Positions 1-6,761 of a stretch of 47,270 bases of DNA are shown piece by piece. The position numbers were made by a program, and so were the translations under genes. The notes under the pieces are model-generated. The model searched no databases. It saw only the letters and a program-made list of their open reading frames with translations, and had not been told where the DNA came from. Each line of letters begins with the position of its first letter. Positions within the stretch are counted from its first letter, which is position 1. The DNA is from a virus, in IMG/VR virus record IMGVR_UViG_3300020395_000020, positions 1 to 47,270 of that record; one strand, written 5' to 3'.

Positions 1-55
1 ATGAACGATCCGTTCCGAGTCGGCTTACTTGCGTCCCCAATACGGGGGATGAACG
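1..55 (-). ncRNA. Candidate glutamine riboswitch (glnA / Downstream-peptide type), possibly tandem
   Basis: Read on the minus strand, this leader begins CGTTCATCC, forms a hairpin (TCCCC/GGGGA around CGTATT), continues with ACGCAAGTAAG, a short CCG-ACT-CGG hairpin, and closes with GAACG, which pairs with the opening CGTTC. This order of conserved pieces matches my memory of the glutamine-binding glnA and Downstream-peptide RNAs of cyanobacteria and cyanophages. The aptamer spans about 11-55. A second ATCGTTCAT follows at 1-9 and is cut by the window edge; since these aptamers often occur in tandem, it may be the start of a second copy. A sigma70-type promoter at 64-92 puts the transcription start at about 57, so the RNA would begin with the aptamer. 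The regulated gene lies to the left, outside the window. The class is recognised from memory, not from a covariance-model search. Confidence 0.7.
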
Positions 56-63
56 TTGTGTTA

Positions 64-92
64 ATACTAACACATTTCAACTATTTAGTCAA
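64..92 (-). promoter_or_regulatory. Sigma70-type promoter driving the riboswitch leader
   Basis: On the minus strand TTGACT (87-92) and TAGTAT (64-69) are separated by exactly 17 bases. The same -35 hexamer and spacing occur at 11911-11939. The predicted start, about 57, sits just before the aptamer. This resembles host RNA polymerase promoters used by T4-like cyanophages for early genes. Confidence rests on hexamer match and position, just after a terminator and just before a structured leader. Confidence 0.65.
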
Positions 93-112
93 GTAATATG
101 TCGTTTTACTAC

Positions 113-126
113 ATCGACCCTACAGA
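113..126 (-). repeat. 14-bp motif, copy 1 (minus strand TCTGTAGGGTCGAT)
   Basis: The 14-mer ATCGACCCTACAGA (plus strand) occurs here and again at 11976-11989. Both copies lie between a factor-independent terminator and a TTGACT sigma70-type promoter. The gap to the -35 box is 20 bases here and 36 bases at the other copy. Its role is unknown; a protein-binding site or promoter-associated element is an inference. Confidence 0.55.
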
Positions 127-128
127 GC

Positions 129-158
129 AAAAAAATACCCCGATTTTTTATCGGGATA
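129..158 (-). terminator. Factor-independent terminator of the 3141-184 operon
   Basis: Minus-strand hairpin CCCGAT / ATCGGG (150-155 and 139-144, loop of five A, outer A-T pairs beyond one mismatch), followed by a GTATTTTTTT tract. It lies 25 bases past the stop of the last oxygenase gene and separates that operon from the riboswitch promoter. Confidence 0.8.
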
Positions 159-183
159 TATGGTAAAAAAAGTTCGATTTTGG

Positions 184-783
184 TCAGGTGGTAAAATATT
201 CCACTCTACCATCAGGTCTAGTAGCAATCGCATTCTTATCACAAAAGTTTTCCATATCTTTATACCTATCTAACTCATCCTTATTAATAAGATTAAACGC
301 TATAGATACCCTATCCTCATTACTTTCATTAGTCTCAACTCCATGTTCCAACCATGAAGGAAAATAAACTACCATACCTGCCTGTGCTTGTACACTAACT
401 TCTGGTTCATACACATAATACTTATTATCCGACATCGCACCCAATGAACGTACTCTAGGATCATAAAATATAATACGACCAGAATCTTCAGGAACCTTAA
501 GATAATAAACACCAGAAAGAAATACAGCATTATCAGTATGATGATGCCTATAATTATAATCACCTGGTTTATTATAATTAACCCAATAATGAAGATACAT
601 CTCAGGCAATTCTAAATCTTCACGTTTAGATATTTTATCCCTTAATGCTTGAGATAGACCATCAATACCAACCAAATCTTTTCTTTGCTGTCCATTATCA
701 ATAATCTTATCCAATATTACTGAAATATCAAGGTCTAATTCTTCCACCCATATTTTAGTTGGAAACAATTCAAAACAAGTCAT
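184..783 (-). CDS. 2OG-Fe(II) oxygenase, phage type
   Basis: A 199-residue putative 2-oxoglutarate/Fe(II)-dependent oxygenase of the family common in T4-like cyanophages (PF13759-like). The opening FELFPTKIW is typical of the family. Candidate metal ligands are in the cluster R-HHH-T-D (H80-H82, D84), followed by FLSGVYYL, then H147 in FPSWLEHGVETN, with R158 (RVSIAFN) as the likely 2-oxoglutarate contact. The start overlaps the stop of the upstream gene as ATGA (780-783), suggesting translational coupling. It is the last gene of its operon, and a terminator follows. It is a close paralogue of the preceding gene, so the pair looks like a tandem duplication. The substrate is unknown; hydroxylation of a protein or small molecule is inferred from the family only. 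Confidence 0.85.
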   Translation of the reverse strand: MTCFELFPTKIWVEELDLDISVILDKIIDNGQQRKDLVGIDGLSQALRDKISKREDLELPEMYLHYWVNYNKPGDYNYRHHHTDNAVFLSGVYYLKVPEDSGRIIFYDPRVRSLGAMSDNKYYVYEPEVSVQAQAGMVVYFPSWLEHGVETNESNEDRVSIAFNLINKDELDRYKDMENFCDKNAIATRPDGRVEYFTT

Positions 784-1370
784 GTCATTAAACTATCTTC
801 CATTGCCTTATATCTATCCAATTCATACTTACTAACAATATTAAATGCTATTGAAATTCTTTCACTTTCACCTTGATTAGTTTCAACCTCATGCTCTAAC
901 CATGAAGGAAAGTAAACTATCATGCCTGGTTGTGGATCTATAGAAACTTCTGGTTCAAATTTATAGAATCTAGAATCTCCCATCGAATTTATTGTAAGTC
1001 CTCTAGGATCAAAGAATGTAATACGTCCAGAATTTGGTGGAACCTTAAGATAATATACACCTGATAAAAGTATCACAGTATCAGTATGATGATGCCTATG
1101 ATTAAAAGCACCTGGTGGATTAAAATTAGCCCAATAATGTATATAAGTTTCAGGCACACTCATCCCTTCAGGTCTAGGTATGTTATCCTTTATTGCTTCA
1201 GATAATTCATCACAATTAAAACCATCACCTTTAGCACTCATTGATCTATTATCATGAAGAACTGCTCCTCCATTATCAAGCCACTTTGTCAATTTGTCTA
1301 AAATGATTGTCTCATCAATATCTAACTTACCCATCCACAACTTAGTTGGGAATAAATCAAATGAATGCAT
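780..1370 (-). CDS. 2OG-Fe(II) oxygenase, paralogue of the next gene
   Basis: A 196-residue oxygenase starting at MHSFDLFPTKLW. I chose the ATG at 1370 over a longer frame because alignment with the neighbouring paralogue begins exactly there, and the upstream stop is only two bases away. Candidate iron ligands are HRHHHTD (H91-D97) and H160 in FPSWLEHEVETN, with R171 for 2-oxoglutarate. It shares long stretches with the gene at 184-783, including LSGVYYLKVP, the SGRI segment and the C-terminal ELDRYK. It is coupled to that gene by an ATGA overlap. The fold and cofactors are well supported; the substrate is unknown. Two adjacent copies may act on different targets or form a heterodimer. Confidence 0.85.
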   Translation of the reverse strand: MHSFDLFPTKLWMGKLDIDETIILDKLTKWLDNGGAVLHDNRSMSAKGDGFNCDELSEAIKDNIPRPEGMSVPETYIHYWANFNPPGAFNHRHHHTDTVILLSGVYYLKVPPNSGRITFFDPRGLTINSMGDSRFYKFEPEVSIDPQPGMIVYFPSWLEHEVETNQGESERISIAFNIVSKYELDRYKAMEDSLMT

Positions 1371-1372
1371 AA

Positions 1373-1756
1373 TTACTTTCTCTTTTTCTTTCTGGAAGGT
1401 GTAGACTGATACCCCCACAACTTAGGACTTATCTTACCATTACCATAATCTATACTTTTCAACCCAGATTTAAACTTATCCCAATACATATCAAAAACCT
1501 TTGTCCTTGGACCTCTTGTCAAATCCAAATGTTTATTTTGATTTATTGTATAAGTTATTATAAGAGCATCATTAGGTGCTTGAGTAGTGTTAACGTCTTC
1601 TAAAGTACCGTTAGAAACTAAAATCTCACAACAATACTTTTGCTTAGAAGATTCTCTTTCTTCTTTACTCCAAGCATCAAATTTAGGTTGTGGTTTAGGA
1701 TCCAGTTTCTGTTCTTCTTTTTCTGGTGCTTGTGCTTCACCTACTGGTTTTGTCAT
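1373..1756 (-). CDS. Uncharacterised phage protein with charged ends
   Basis: I do not recognise this 127-residue protein. The N-terminal third is rich in Pro, Lys, Glu and Gln (residues 1-35) and probably disordered. The middle contains YCCEILVSNGTLEDV, and the C-terminus ends in a very basic RKKKRK tail after KLWGYQ. The phrase GTLED also occurs in the protease propeptide encoded at 30511-32955, probably by chance. It starts with ATGA overlapping the stop of the upstream oxygenase (1753-1756) and ends two bases before the next oxygenase, so it is part of that operon. The basic tail could bind nucleic acid; this is speculation. Confidence 0.7.
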   Translation of the reverse strand: MTKPVGEAQAPEKEEQKLDPKPQPKFDAWSKEERESSKQKYCCEILVSNGTLEDVNTTQAPNDALIITYTINQNKHLDLTRGPRTKVFDMYWDKFKSGLKSIDYGNGKISPKLWGYQSTPSRKKKRK

Positions 1757-2334
1757 GATCTTCTACCTCGTTTATCAATATTCATAGAAATACTTATTCT
1801 TTTTCCTTTAGTAGATGGAACTTCATGTTGTAATGTTGATTGCCATATTAAAAGCATACCATTTTGTGGTTGAATTGTCAATGGTTGATTATTATCATTC
1901 ACTCCATCATTCCTTATACTTTCAAAAATAATAGGAGAAGAATCTAATTCTACATCCACATAATAACAAGCAGAAAAATCAGATCCAAAGTGTGAATGTC
2001 TATCTGTATATTCAGAATCTTCATACATTATAGCCCATAAATCAACAACTGTATAAGAAGTTAAATCTGGATTACTATGAAAAAAATCTTGTGAAATATA
2101 ATCACAAGTAAAAAGTGTTCTATCTACTAATGGTTGAAACTTTAAATTATGTTCATGAGTATCCCATGAACTATGCCATGCTTTTACATTACTGCTATTT
2201 GACTCTGGATTATTCTGCCTATGATCTAGTATAACCTGTTTCATATACTGATTAAACTCTACATGATCCTCAAAGATAGTAGAGAAAATAGGCATTGGTT
2301 TAGAGACAAACTGTACTTCCAATACACTAGACAT
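1753..2334 (-). CDS. 2OG-Fe(II) oxygenase, divergent member
   Basis: A 193-residue protein with the oxygenase pattern in more divergent form. It has DRHSHFGSDFSACYYVDV (H113, H115), a conserved GMLLIWQSTLQHEV block with H170, and R179 in KRISISMNI. It lacks the LFPT opening of its neighbours and has FVSKPMPIFSTIF instead. It starts five bases after the upstream stop and overlaps the next gene by four bases. The family call rests on the ligand pattern plus the surrounding SxSxN strand. The metal ligand set reads H-x-H rather than the classic H-x-D, as is frequent in this phage family. Substrate unknown. Confidence 0.75.
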   Translation of the reverse strand: MSSVLEVQFVSKPMPIFSTIFEDHVEFNQYMKQVILDHRQNNPESNSSNVKAWHSSWDTHEHNLKFQPLVDRTLFTCDYISQDFFHSNPDLTSYTVVDLWAIMYEDSEYTDRHSHFGSDFSACYYVDVELDSSPIIFESIRNDGVNDNNQPLTIQPQNGMLLIWQSTLQHEVPSTKGKRISISMNIDKRGRRS

Positions 2335-2339
2335 TTACA

Positions 2340-2951
2340 TCATGATCTACCACCCCAAGTAATATCTGGATATGCTTCTGATACTATTTCCTTTGTAATC
2401 TTATACTTATCAGTCAGTTTTTTATCTTTTATCAGAATTAAAATCTCTGCTTCCAATGGGTGCAATCCAGTAAGAATATTAATAAACATGGTCTCTCTAC
2501 GAATACCACTTAATCCATCATTACCACCCTTTATAAAGTTATAAAACTTCTGAAATTCTTTTCTAATACTTGCCTTACCTTGATCCTGAGAGCCTAAAGA
2601 GGTAGTTCTCAATTCACCCATCTTACTAACAGCATCCTCAATCTTTTCAGATAAAGTTCCTGTAGCTGTTTCATCTTCTAAATTATTAGCATAAGGAACC
2701 TCACCTTCAGGTAAGAGAGAAATAACAGTCTCATCAAAGTTCCATATAAAAACTGCCTTTAATGATGGATGAGAATATTTTTGAAGAACTTGTACTTTTA
2801 ATGCTTTGCTTCTCATCTTAGAAGCAGCATCTAAAACCTCAAATACAAAAGGATTTACTGGTAAATCAGGAACCTTCTGTGCTACTGGTTTCTTAGTTGT
2901 TGCTGTTGACTTCTTTCTAGTCGTCGTTGTCTTCTTCTTGGTCGTTGTCAT
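2340..2951 (-). CDS. Conserved T4-like cyanophage protein (DUF6433-like)
   Basis: A protein of about 203 residues. The N-terminus is a low-complexity Thr/Lys tail (TTTKKKTTTTRKKSTATTKK), followed by a compact domain from about residue 30. That domain contains NPFVFEVLDAASKMRSKALK, FIWNFDETVISLLPEGEVPY, FIKGGNDGLSGIRRETMFI, LHPLEAEILILIKDKKL and the terminal AYPDITWGGRS. I recognise this block as a protein conserved across cyanomyoviruses, probably the family named DUF6433, but its function is not known to me. I prefer the ATG at 2951 to a TTG nine bases upstream. The start lies inside the 3' end of the preceding gene (35-base overlap). No strong ribosome-binding site is visible. Confidence 0.75.
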   Translation of the reverse strand: MTTTKKKTTTTRKKSTATTKKPVAQKVPDLPVNPFVFEVLDAASKMRSKALKVQVLQKYSHPSLKAVFIWNFDETVISLLPEGEVPYANNLEDETATGTLSEKIEDAVSKMGELRTTSLGSQDQGKASIRKEFQKFYNFIKGGNDGLSGIRRETMFINILTGLHPLEAEILILIKDKKLTDKYKITKEIVSEAYPDITWGGRS

Positions 2952-3141
2952 AATTTTCAAATCTGAATGCTACAATTTCATCTGGAACTAGGTTTCCATT
3001 AACATCAAACATCTCAGGATGTATTCTAGGAACCTCCTGATAGTTCATCATATATTCTCTAGCAACCCAACCACCAATGGCTCCCACTATGAGAAACAAT
3101 ACTGTTAGAAAAGATCCAAATACTAAACTTATTGCTAACAT
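2917..3141 (-). CDS. Small single-pass membrane protein
   Basis: A 74-residue protein with one long hydrophobic segment (about residues 2-26, LAISLVFGSFLTVLFLIVGA) followed by a soluble part, YQEVPRIHPEMFDVNGNLVPDEI, and a very acidic C-terminus. I start it at 3141 because AGGAGG lies seven bases upstream. A longer frame would overlap the glutaredoxin gene and add sequence unrelated to the conserved core. Similar short membrane proteins occur in T4-like cyanophages next to the DUF6433-like gene. A late promoter at 3246-3253 lies about 105 bases upstream. The role is unknown; location in the host membrane or virion is inferred from the hydrophobic segment. Confidence 0.75.
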   Translation of the reverse strand: MLAISLVFGSFLTVLFLIVGAIGGWVAREYMMNYQEVPRIHPEMFDVNGNLVPDEIVAFRFENYDNDQEEDNDD

Positions 3142-3245
3142 GTCTCGTCCTCCTATTTTAAGTGTGGTAATATGTAATGGTTTGGTTTTTTGTTTACCTC
3201 CTGTTAAGATGAATTCAAACCCACGATTAATATCATAATCTGGTT

Positions 3246-3253
3246 TATTTATA
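3246..3253 (-). promoter_or_regulatory. T4-type late promoter TATAAATA
   Basis: A perfect minus-strand TATAAATA lies between the end of the glutaredoxin gene and the start of the small membrane protein gene (104 bases upstream). It would drive the 3141-184 operon late in infection. Confidence 0.65.
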
Positions 3254-3259
3254 CTTACC

Positions 3260-3508
3260 TTAGACGATTTTCTTTTCCTTAAGAAATTGAACTGTTTCAG
3301 TACACCCTCCGATTTTATGTCTTTGTCCCGTGTCATCACAGATTACCTGCGGAAAGGTTGATCCTTGACCAAACTCAGCATAAAAATCATCTCGTGTAAA
3401 ATCATCCTCTAGATTATACACTACATGACTTAGTTTTGTCAACGACATTACTTGTTTTACTTTTTCACAATATGGACAACCACTCTTAGAATAAATCGTA
3501 AAATTCAT
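3260..3508 (-). CDS. Glutaredoxin
   Basis: An 82-residue glutaredoxin, the usual length. The redox motif CPYC is at residues 11-14 after the strand NFTIYSKSG. The cis-proline motif TFPQV is at 51-55, and the glutathione-binding GG with a following Cys/Thr is at 67-70. It would reduce disulfides or serve as electron donor to ribonucleotide reductase, a common role of phage glutaredoxins. It stands alone between a structural gene and the late operon rather than next to nrd genes. A weak CTAAATA lies 22 bases before the start. Glutaredoxin genes are frequent in cyanomyoviruses. Confidence 0.92.
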   Translation of the reverse strand: MNFTIYSKSGCPYCEKVKQVMSLTKLSHVVYNLEDDFTRDDFYAEFGQGSTFPQVICDDTGQRHKIGGCTETVQFLKEKKIV

Positions 3509-3530
3509 TACTTATAGTTTTTTAAAAAAT

Positions 3531-3537
3531 TATTTAG
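3531..3537 (-). promoter_or_regulatory. Weak late-promoter-like CTAAATA
   Basis: Minus-strand CTAAATA lies 22 bases upstream of the glutaredoxin start, the same spacing as the clear late promoters elsewhere in the window. The match is imperfect and the surrounding TTTTTTAAAAAA is A/T-rich, so chance occurrence is possible. Confidence 0.35.
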
Positions 3538-3550
3538 TATCGATTATAAC

Positions 3551-5008
3551 CTAAAAATCTATACCAGCAGCAAAAAATGCTGATAAGTTAACGAACTTCC
3601 CTCTAGTAGATATTAAATCATCAGTACTCTTTTGTGTTGGTATATGTTCAGTACTGACACCAGTAGGACTATATGTTGCTGGATAATGCATAGTAATACC
3701 CATTCCTAATACCTGATCATGAGTTAACACAGCCACATTATCAAGAGTAAACTGTTTACCTGCAGCAAGATTTATACCTTCACTAAAATTAAATTGAGAA
3801 TTATCTATCTGCCATTTTATAGTCTTATCAATATCAGAACCAGCCTTAACTGTAATTCCACCAGTATTTGCTGTTTGATTACTAGCACCAGCAGTATCAA
3901 AAGTTACTGAATCACTTCCAGTTCCTTGGAAATTATTATCAACTTCAACAGTTGTACCAGAAACATTTGTAACTTTAGTATCAGCAGGAATAGTAACTTG
4001 ATTTGGATTAGGTATTGTTATGATCATTCCTATGGCAATACCAGAAGTATCACCCACATTTGTAATTACATTAGTGCCAGATACTATATCACCACTAAAA
4101 GAACCAGGAAGAACATATCCTATCTCTAGATTAGAATCCTTAATTCTAACTTTAGTCGTAAATAAATTTGTCTCATCACCCTTTACATTTAGTGACTTAG
4201 CAACATCTAAATTACCACCAGTAATATTAACATCACCAGTTAGTATACTACTTCCATCAACATGAAACTTTGTATTCGTAGAAGCTGTTATACCAATACC
4301 AACATTGCCACTAATTCTAGCATTACCTAAAACGATTAGATCATCACTATCTGGCAATCCAGTTATGGCATAATATAATCTACCATGACAGAGAAAACTT
4401 ATATTAGATCCATTATCAGATGATCCTACTAAAGTTTGTCCTTCTTGTAATTTAAGATCTGTTCTAGTATAGGTCTGTCCTGGTTTAATTGTTATATTAT
4501 ATTCAATATATTCTCTACTATCAAAATCACCTAGACCAGCATCAGATATACCAATCTTAACTCTACTAATATCAGAACCTAAATTACACATTGAAAGTGT
4601 AGCACTCACTCTAGACCCAGAAGGAGCAACGAATATAGTTTTTGGTGTTGTGCTATTTGAAATTATGTTATTTAAAACACCAGACTTTATTGGATTTAAA
4701 TAATCACTAACTGTTTGTCCATAATATAAAAAATTAATATCAGTTCTATCAGATCTTACTACCAATTGCTGTCCAGAACCTAAATGTATGTCCTGAGTTT
4801 CATAAGTTTCTTGATACCTAATAAGTTTATTATACTCAAAGTATCTTACCTCACCACCATCTAAATATCCAAGACGAATCAATGCTTTATCGGGATTTTT
4901 ACTGGTTACAGATATTTTACCAACTGTCAATTTATCAGCAGTTCCAGTGTACCAAGTAGTATTTTGTTTAGTTGGTGGTATAATAGTACCTAAGAGTCCA
5001 AAGGCCAT
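3551..5008 (-). CDS. Virion structural protein with duplicated N-terminal domain
   Basis: A 485-residue structural-type protein. Two related domains (about residues 25-100 and 105-215) carry the pattern of a beta-sandwich that includes an EYIEYNITIKPGQ-like strand. The same domain forms the whole 106-residue protein encoded at 15350-15670. Next come phage-fibre repeats of the type GNVGIG, FHVDGSSILTGDVNITGG and NLDVAKSLNVKGD, then a beta-rich region with SGIAIGMIITIP and TDTKV-like turns. The C-terminus (HYPATYSPTGVS onward) shows no recognised peptidase or chaperone motif. A GATAAATA late promoter sits 22 bases before the ATG, and no Shine-Dalgarno sequence is visible. Assembly into tail fibres or another virion appendage is inferred. 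Confidence 0.75.
   Translation of the reverse strand: MAFGLLGTIIPPTKQNTTWYTGTADKLTVGKISVTSKNPDKALIRLGYLDGGEVRYFEYNKLIRYQETYETQDIHLGSGQQLVVRSDRTDINFLYYGQTVSDYLNPIKSGVLNNIISNSTTPKTIFVAPSGSRVSATLSMCNLGSDISRVKIGISDAGLGDFDSREYIEYNITIKPGQTYTRTDLKLQEGQTLVGSSDNGSNISFLCHGRLYYAITGLPDSDDLIVLGNARISGNVGIGITASTNTKFHVDGSSILTGDVNITGGNLDVAKSLNVKGDETNLFTTKVRIKDSNLEIGYVLPGSFSGDIVSGTNVITNVGDTSGIAIGMIITIPNPNQVTIPADTKVTNVSGTTVEVDNNFQGTGSDSVTFDTAGASNQTANTGGITVKAGSDIDKTIKWQIDNSQFNFSEGINLAAGKQFTLDNVAVLTHDQVLGMGITMHYPATYSPTGVSTEHIPTQKSTDDLISTRGKFVNLSAFFAAGIDF
4976..4984 (+). promoter_or_regulatory. Possible extended -10 promoter for hldD
   Basis: The plus strand reads TGGTATAAT here, an extended -10 (TGn plus TATAAT) 55 bases before the hldD start, inside the opposite-strand structural gene. 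No good -35 box is found at 16-18 bases. It is the best candidate seen for the only rightward gene of the window. Confidence 0.35.
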
Positions 5009-5030
5009 TTAAACACACAATAATTTTAAG

Positions 5031-5038
5031 TATTTATC
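5031..5038 (-). promoter_or_regulatory. Late promoter GATAAATA
   Basis: Minus-strand GATAAATA lies 22 bases before the start at 5008. It ends one base before the plus-strand hldD ATG (5040), so the two divergent genes share this 31-base gap. Confidence 0.6.
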
Positions 5039-5039
5039 T

Positions 5040-5858
5040 ATGATTATATTAACAGGTTCAAAAGGTTTCATTGGTCAGAACTTTCTTAAGTATCTAATAG
5101 AACATTCTGATGAAGAAATCGTTACAGTTGATGAACATGATTGTTGGGATTGGATAGCATACTTTAAGGACTGGGATAAAGTATCCCTTATACTACACCA
5201 AGGAGCGATCTCAGCAACGACAGAAACAGATATAGATAAACTCCATAGGACTAATGTTTGGTTCACTATAGAACTGTTTGAGAGGGCAATAGAGCATCAA
5301 ATAGATGTTAAATTTGCCTCATCAGCATCAGTATATGGTAATACTAGAAAGAGTTTATTCGCAACTACTCCTAATAAAATATCTCCATTAAATTACTACG
5401 CAATTACTAAGTTACAGATTGATTATTACATACAAGACAACTTAGATAAGTTCTCATCTATCCAGAGTTTCAGATACTTTAATGTGTATGGAGAAGGAGA
5501 AGATAAAAAAGGAGATCAAGCAAGTCCTGTACATAAGTTTACACAACAGATAAAAGAAACAGGTAAACTAAAACTGTTTGAAGGATCAGGTAAGTACCTA
5601 AGAGATTTTATTTGGGTTGGAGATATAGTAGAAGTCGTTCTTAATAATGATAAACCATCTGGGATCTATGATCTAGGAACCAGTAGTCCAGTTAGTTTCA
5701 AAACTGTTGGTGAACTTATAGCATTAAAATATAAGGGAGAAATAGAATACATTCCATTCCCAGAACACCTAAAAGGAAAGTATCAATACCTAACTATCGC
5801 AGAGAAGGTATGGGACTATCAATTTATAAACATAGCACAGTATCTTAATCTGTTTTGA
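5040..5858 (+). CDS. hldD: ADP-glyceromanno-heptose 6-epimerase (HldD-like)
   Basis: A 272-residue short-chain dehydrogenase-type epimerase, shorter than the roughly 310 residues of enterobacterial HldD. It would convert ADP-D-glycero-D-manno-heptose to the L-glycero form using NADP. Visible motifs are the Rossmann GSKGFIG (6-12), the HldD-like HQGAISATTE (53-62), SSASVYG (94-100) and the catalytic YAITK (Y120, K124). The RDFIWVGD block (188-195) and IPFPEHLKGKYQ near the C-terminus are strongly HldD-like. It is the only convincing plus-strand gene, and its last 14 bases overlap the convergent oxygenase gene. It complements the kinase and nucleotidyltransferase genes of the neighbouring operon. 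Another sugar-nucleotide epimerase activity is possible but less likely given the HldD-specific segments. Confidence 0.87.
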   Translation: MIILTGSKGFIGQNFLKYLIEHSDEEIVTVDEHDCWDWIAYFKDWDKVSLILHQGAISATTETDIDKLHRTNVWFTIELFERAIEHQIDVKFASSASVYGNTRKSLFATTPNKISPLNYYAITKLQIDYYIQDNLDKFSSIQSFRYFNVYGEGEDKKGDQASPVHKFTQQIKETGKLKLFEGSGKYLRDFIWVGDIVEVVLNNDKPSGIYDLGTSSPVSFKTVGELIALKYKGEIEYIPFPEHLKGKYQYLTIAEKVWDYQFINIAQYLNLF

Positions 5859-6408
5859 ATACTAGATTAAATGCTACAGTCTTTCTAATATTATCTGATT
5901 TATGAGCCGCTACTCCATGTAGCATATACGATGGAAATAATAAAAGTTTACCTCTTTCAGCTTTTATAAATTTTCTATCCCATCCAAAACCAATCTCTCT
6001 CCATTCCCTAGAAACTTCTGTACAACCTTCATTATAAAAGAAAAATCTACCATCACCTTCTTGCTCATCAGTTAAAAAAAGAACTCCAGATAAATGTGAA
6101 GGAATATGATCATGAATCTCTTGATGATAATTTCTACTATAAGTATTCCTCCAAATTTCAGGACAATACACACGGAGATTACTCATATCCAATTCCAATT
6201 CACTAAAAAATATCTCCAATGAAGGTCCAAATAACGGAAAAAATGTATCCATTAAGTCCAATCTCTCAGTTTTAACAGAACAATATTCAGTCCATTCAAA
6301 TTGCTGATCTTCAGTTAATTCTGAATTTTCTATACTCATTAATATCTCTTCTATATTTGGAGGATCTATTAATGAATAAACTTTATGTGTTAAAGTATCT
6401 AACATCAA
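5845..6408 (-). CDS. 2OG-Fe(II) oxygenase at the end of the glycan operon
   Basis: A 187-residue oxygenase. The first ligand region is HQEIHDHIPSHLSGVLFL (H95, H99, D100, H101), with the second at H164 in LFPSYMLHGVAAH and R175 before TVAFNLVF. The spacing and LSGVLFL/LFPS blocks match the phage oxygenase family. It is the last of eight tightly packed genes and overlaps the upstream cupin gene by ATGA (6405-6408). Its 3' end overlaps the convergent hldD by 14 bases. No terminator hairpin is evident between the two. The substrate is unknown; its place in the operon suggests modification of a sugar, sugar nucleotide or glycosylated protein. Confidence 0.8.
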   Translation of the reverse strand: MMLDTLTHKVYSLIDPPNIEEILMSIENSELTEDQQFEWTEYCSVKTERLDLMDTFFPLFGPSLEIFFSELELDMSNLRVYCPEIWRNTYSRNYHQEIHDHIPSHLSGVLFLTDEQEGDGRFFFYNEGCTEVSREWREIGFGWDRKFIKAERGKLLLFPSYMLHGVAAHKSDNIRKTVAFNLVFKTD

Positions 6409-6761
6409 TCTCCCCTGAAGACTCTATGTGAATCCAAATCAAAATGTTGTGTAGAAAACTCAAATAATTCAGAATCTTCAAGAGCAACCATCTGATGTCT
6501 CATCTTCCTTTCAATATGAAATTTATCACCTGGTTCTAAAACTATACTATCAGATAATGAAATGTCATTATCAAAACCATAGAAGAGATGTATCTTACCT
6601 GACTGTAGGTAAAAGGTTTCATCTTTTAATAGATGATAATGCCAAGAACATCTCATACCTTTGGCAAAGAATAAAAGCTTGCCACAATATTCAGAAGTAT
6701 TACATATCCACTTCTCGTAACCCCAACCCTTGGGAACAAATTTTATATCTTCATCATTCAT
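6405..6761 (-). CDS. Small cupin, mannose-6-phosphate-isomerase-like
   Basis: A 118-residue single-domain cupin. It shows GWGYEKW near the start, then the metal motif H41-x-H43 with E48 in WHYHLLKDETFYLQSG, and the second cupin motif EPGDKFHIERKMRHQM, which supplies H89. This resembles the C-terminal domain of type II phosphomannose isomerases and other sugar-binding cupins. It probably binds or isomerises a phosphorylated sugar, but small cupins have many activities. It is coupled by ATGA overlaps on both sides, so it is made together with the hydroxylases flanking it. If the heptose reading of the operon is right, it could help supply or modify the sugar precursor; this is inference. Confidence 0.75.
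   Translation of the reverse strand: MNDEDIKFVPKGWGYEKWICNTSEYCGKLLFFAKGMRCSWHYHLLKDETFYLQSGKIHLFYGFDNDISLSDSIVLEPGDKFHIERKMRHQMVALEDSELFEFSTQHFDLDSHRVFRGD

Noticed and set aside
1-96. Plus-strand open frame of about 31 codons starting at the first base
   Set aside because: It lies over the antisense of the riboswitch and promoter, has no ribosome-binding site and no recognisable sequence.
64-126. NtcA box near the riboswitch promoter
   Set aside because: GTA/TAC pairs occur at both repeated-motif promoters, but spacings seen are 7, 10, 11 or 14 bases rather than the 8 expected for NtcA.
3142-3339. Longer N-terminus for the small membrane protein
   Set aside because: It would overlap the glutaredoxin gene, skip the strong AGGAGG at the internal ATG and cover the TATAAATA promoter.
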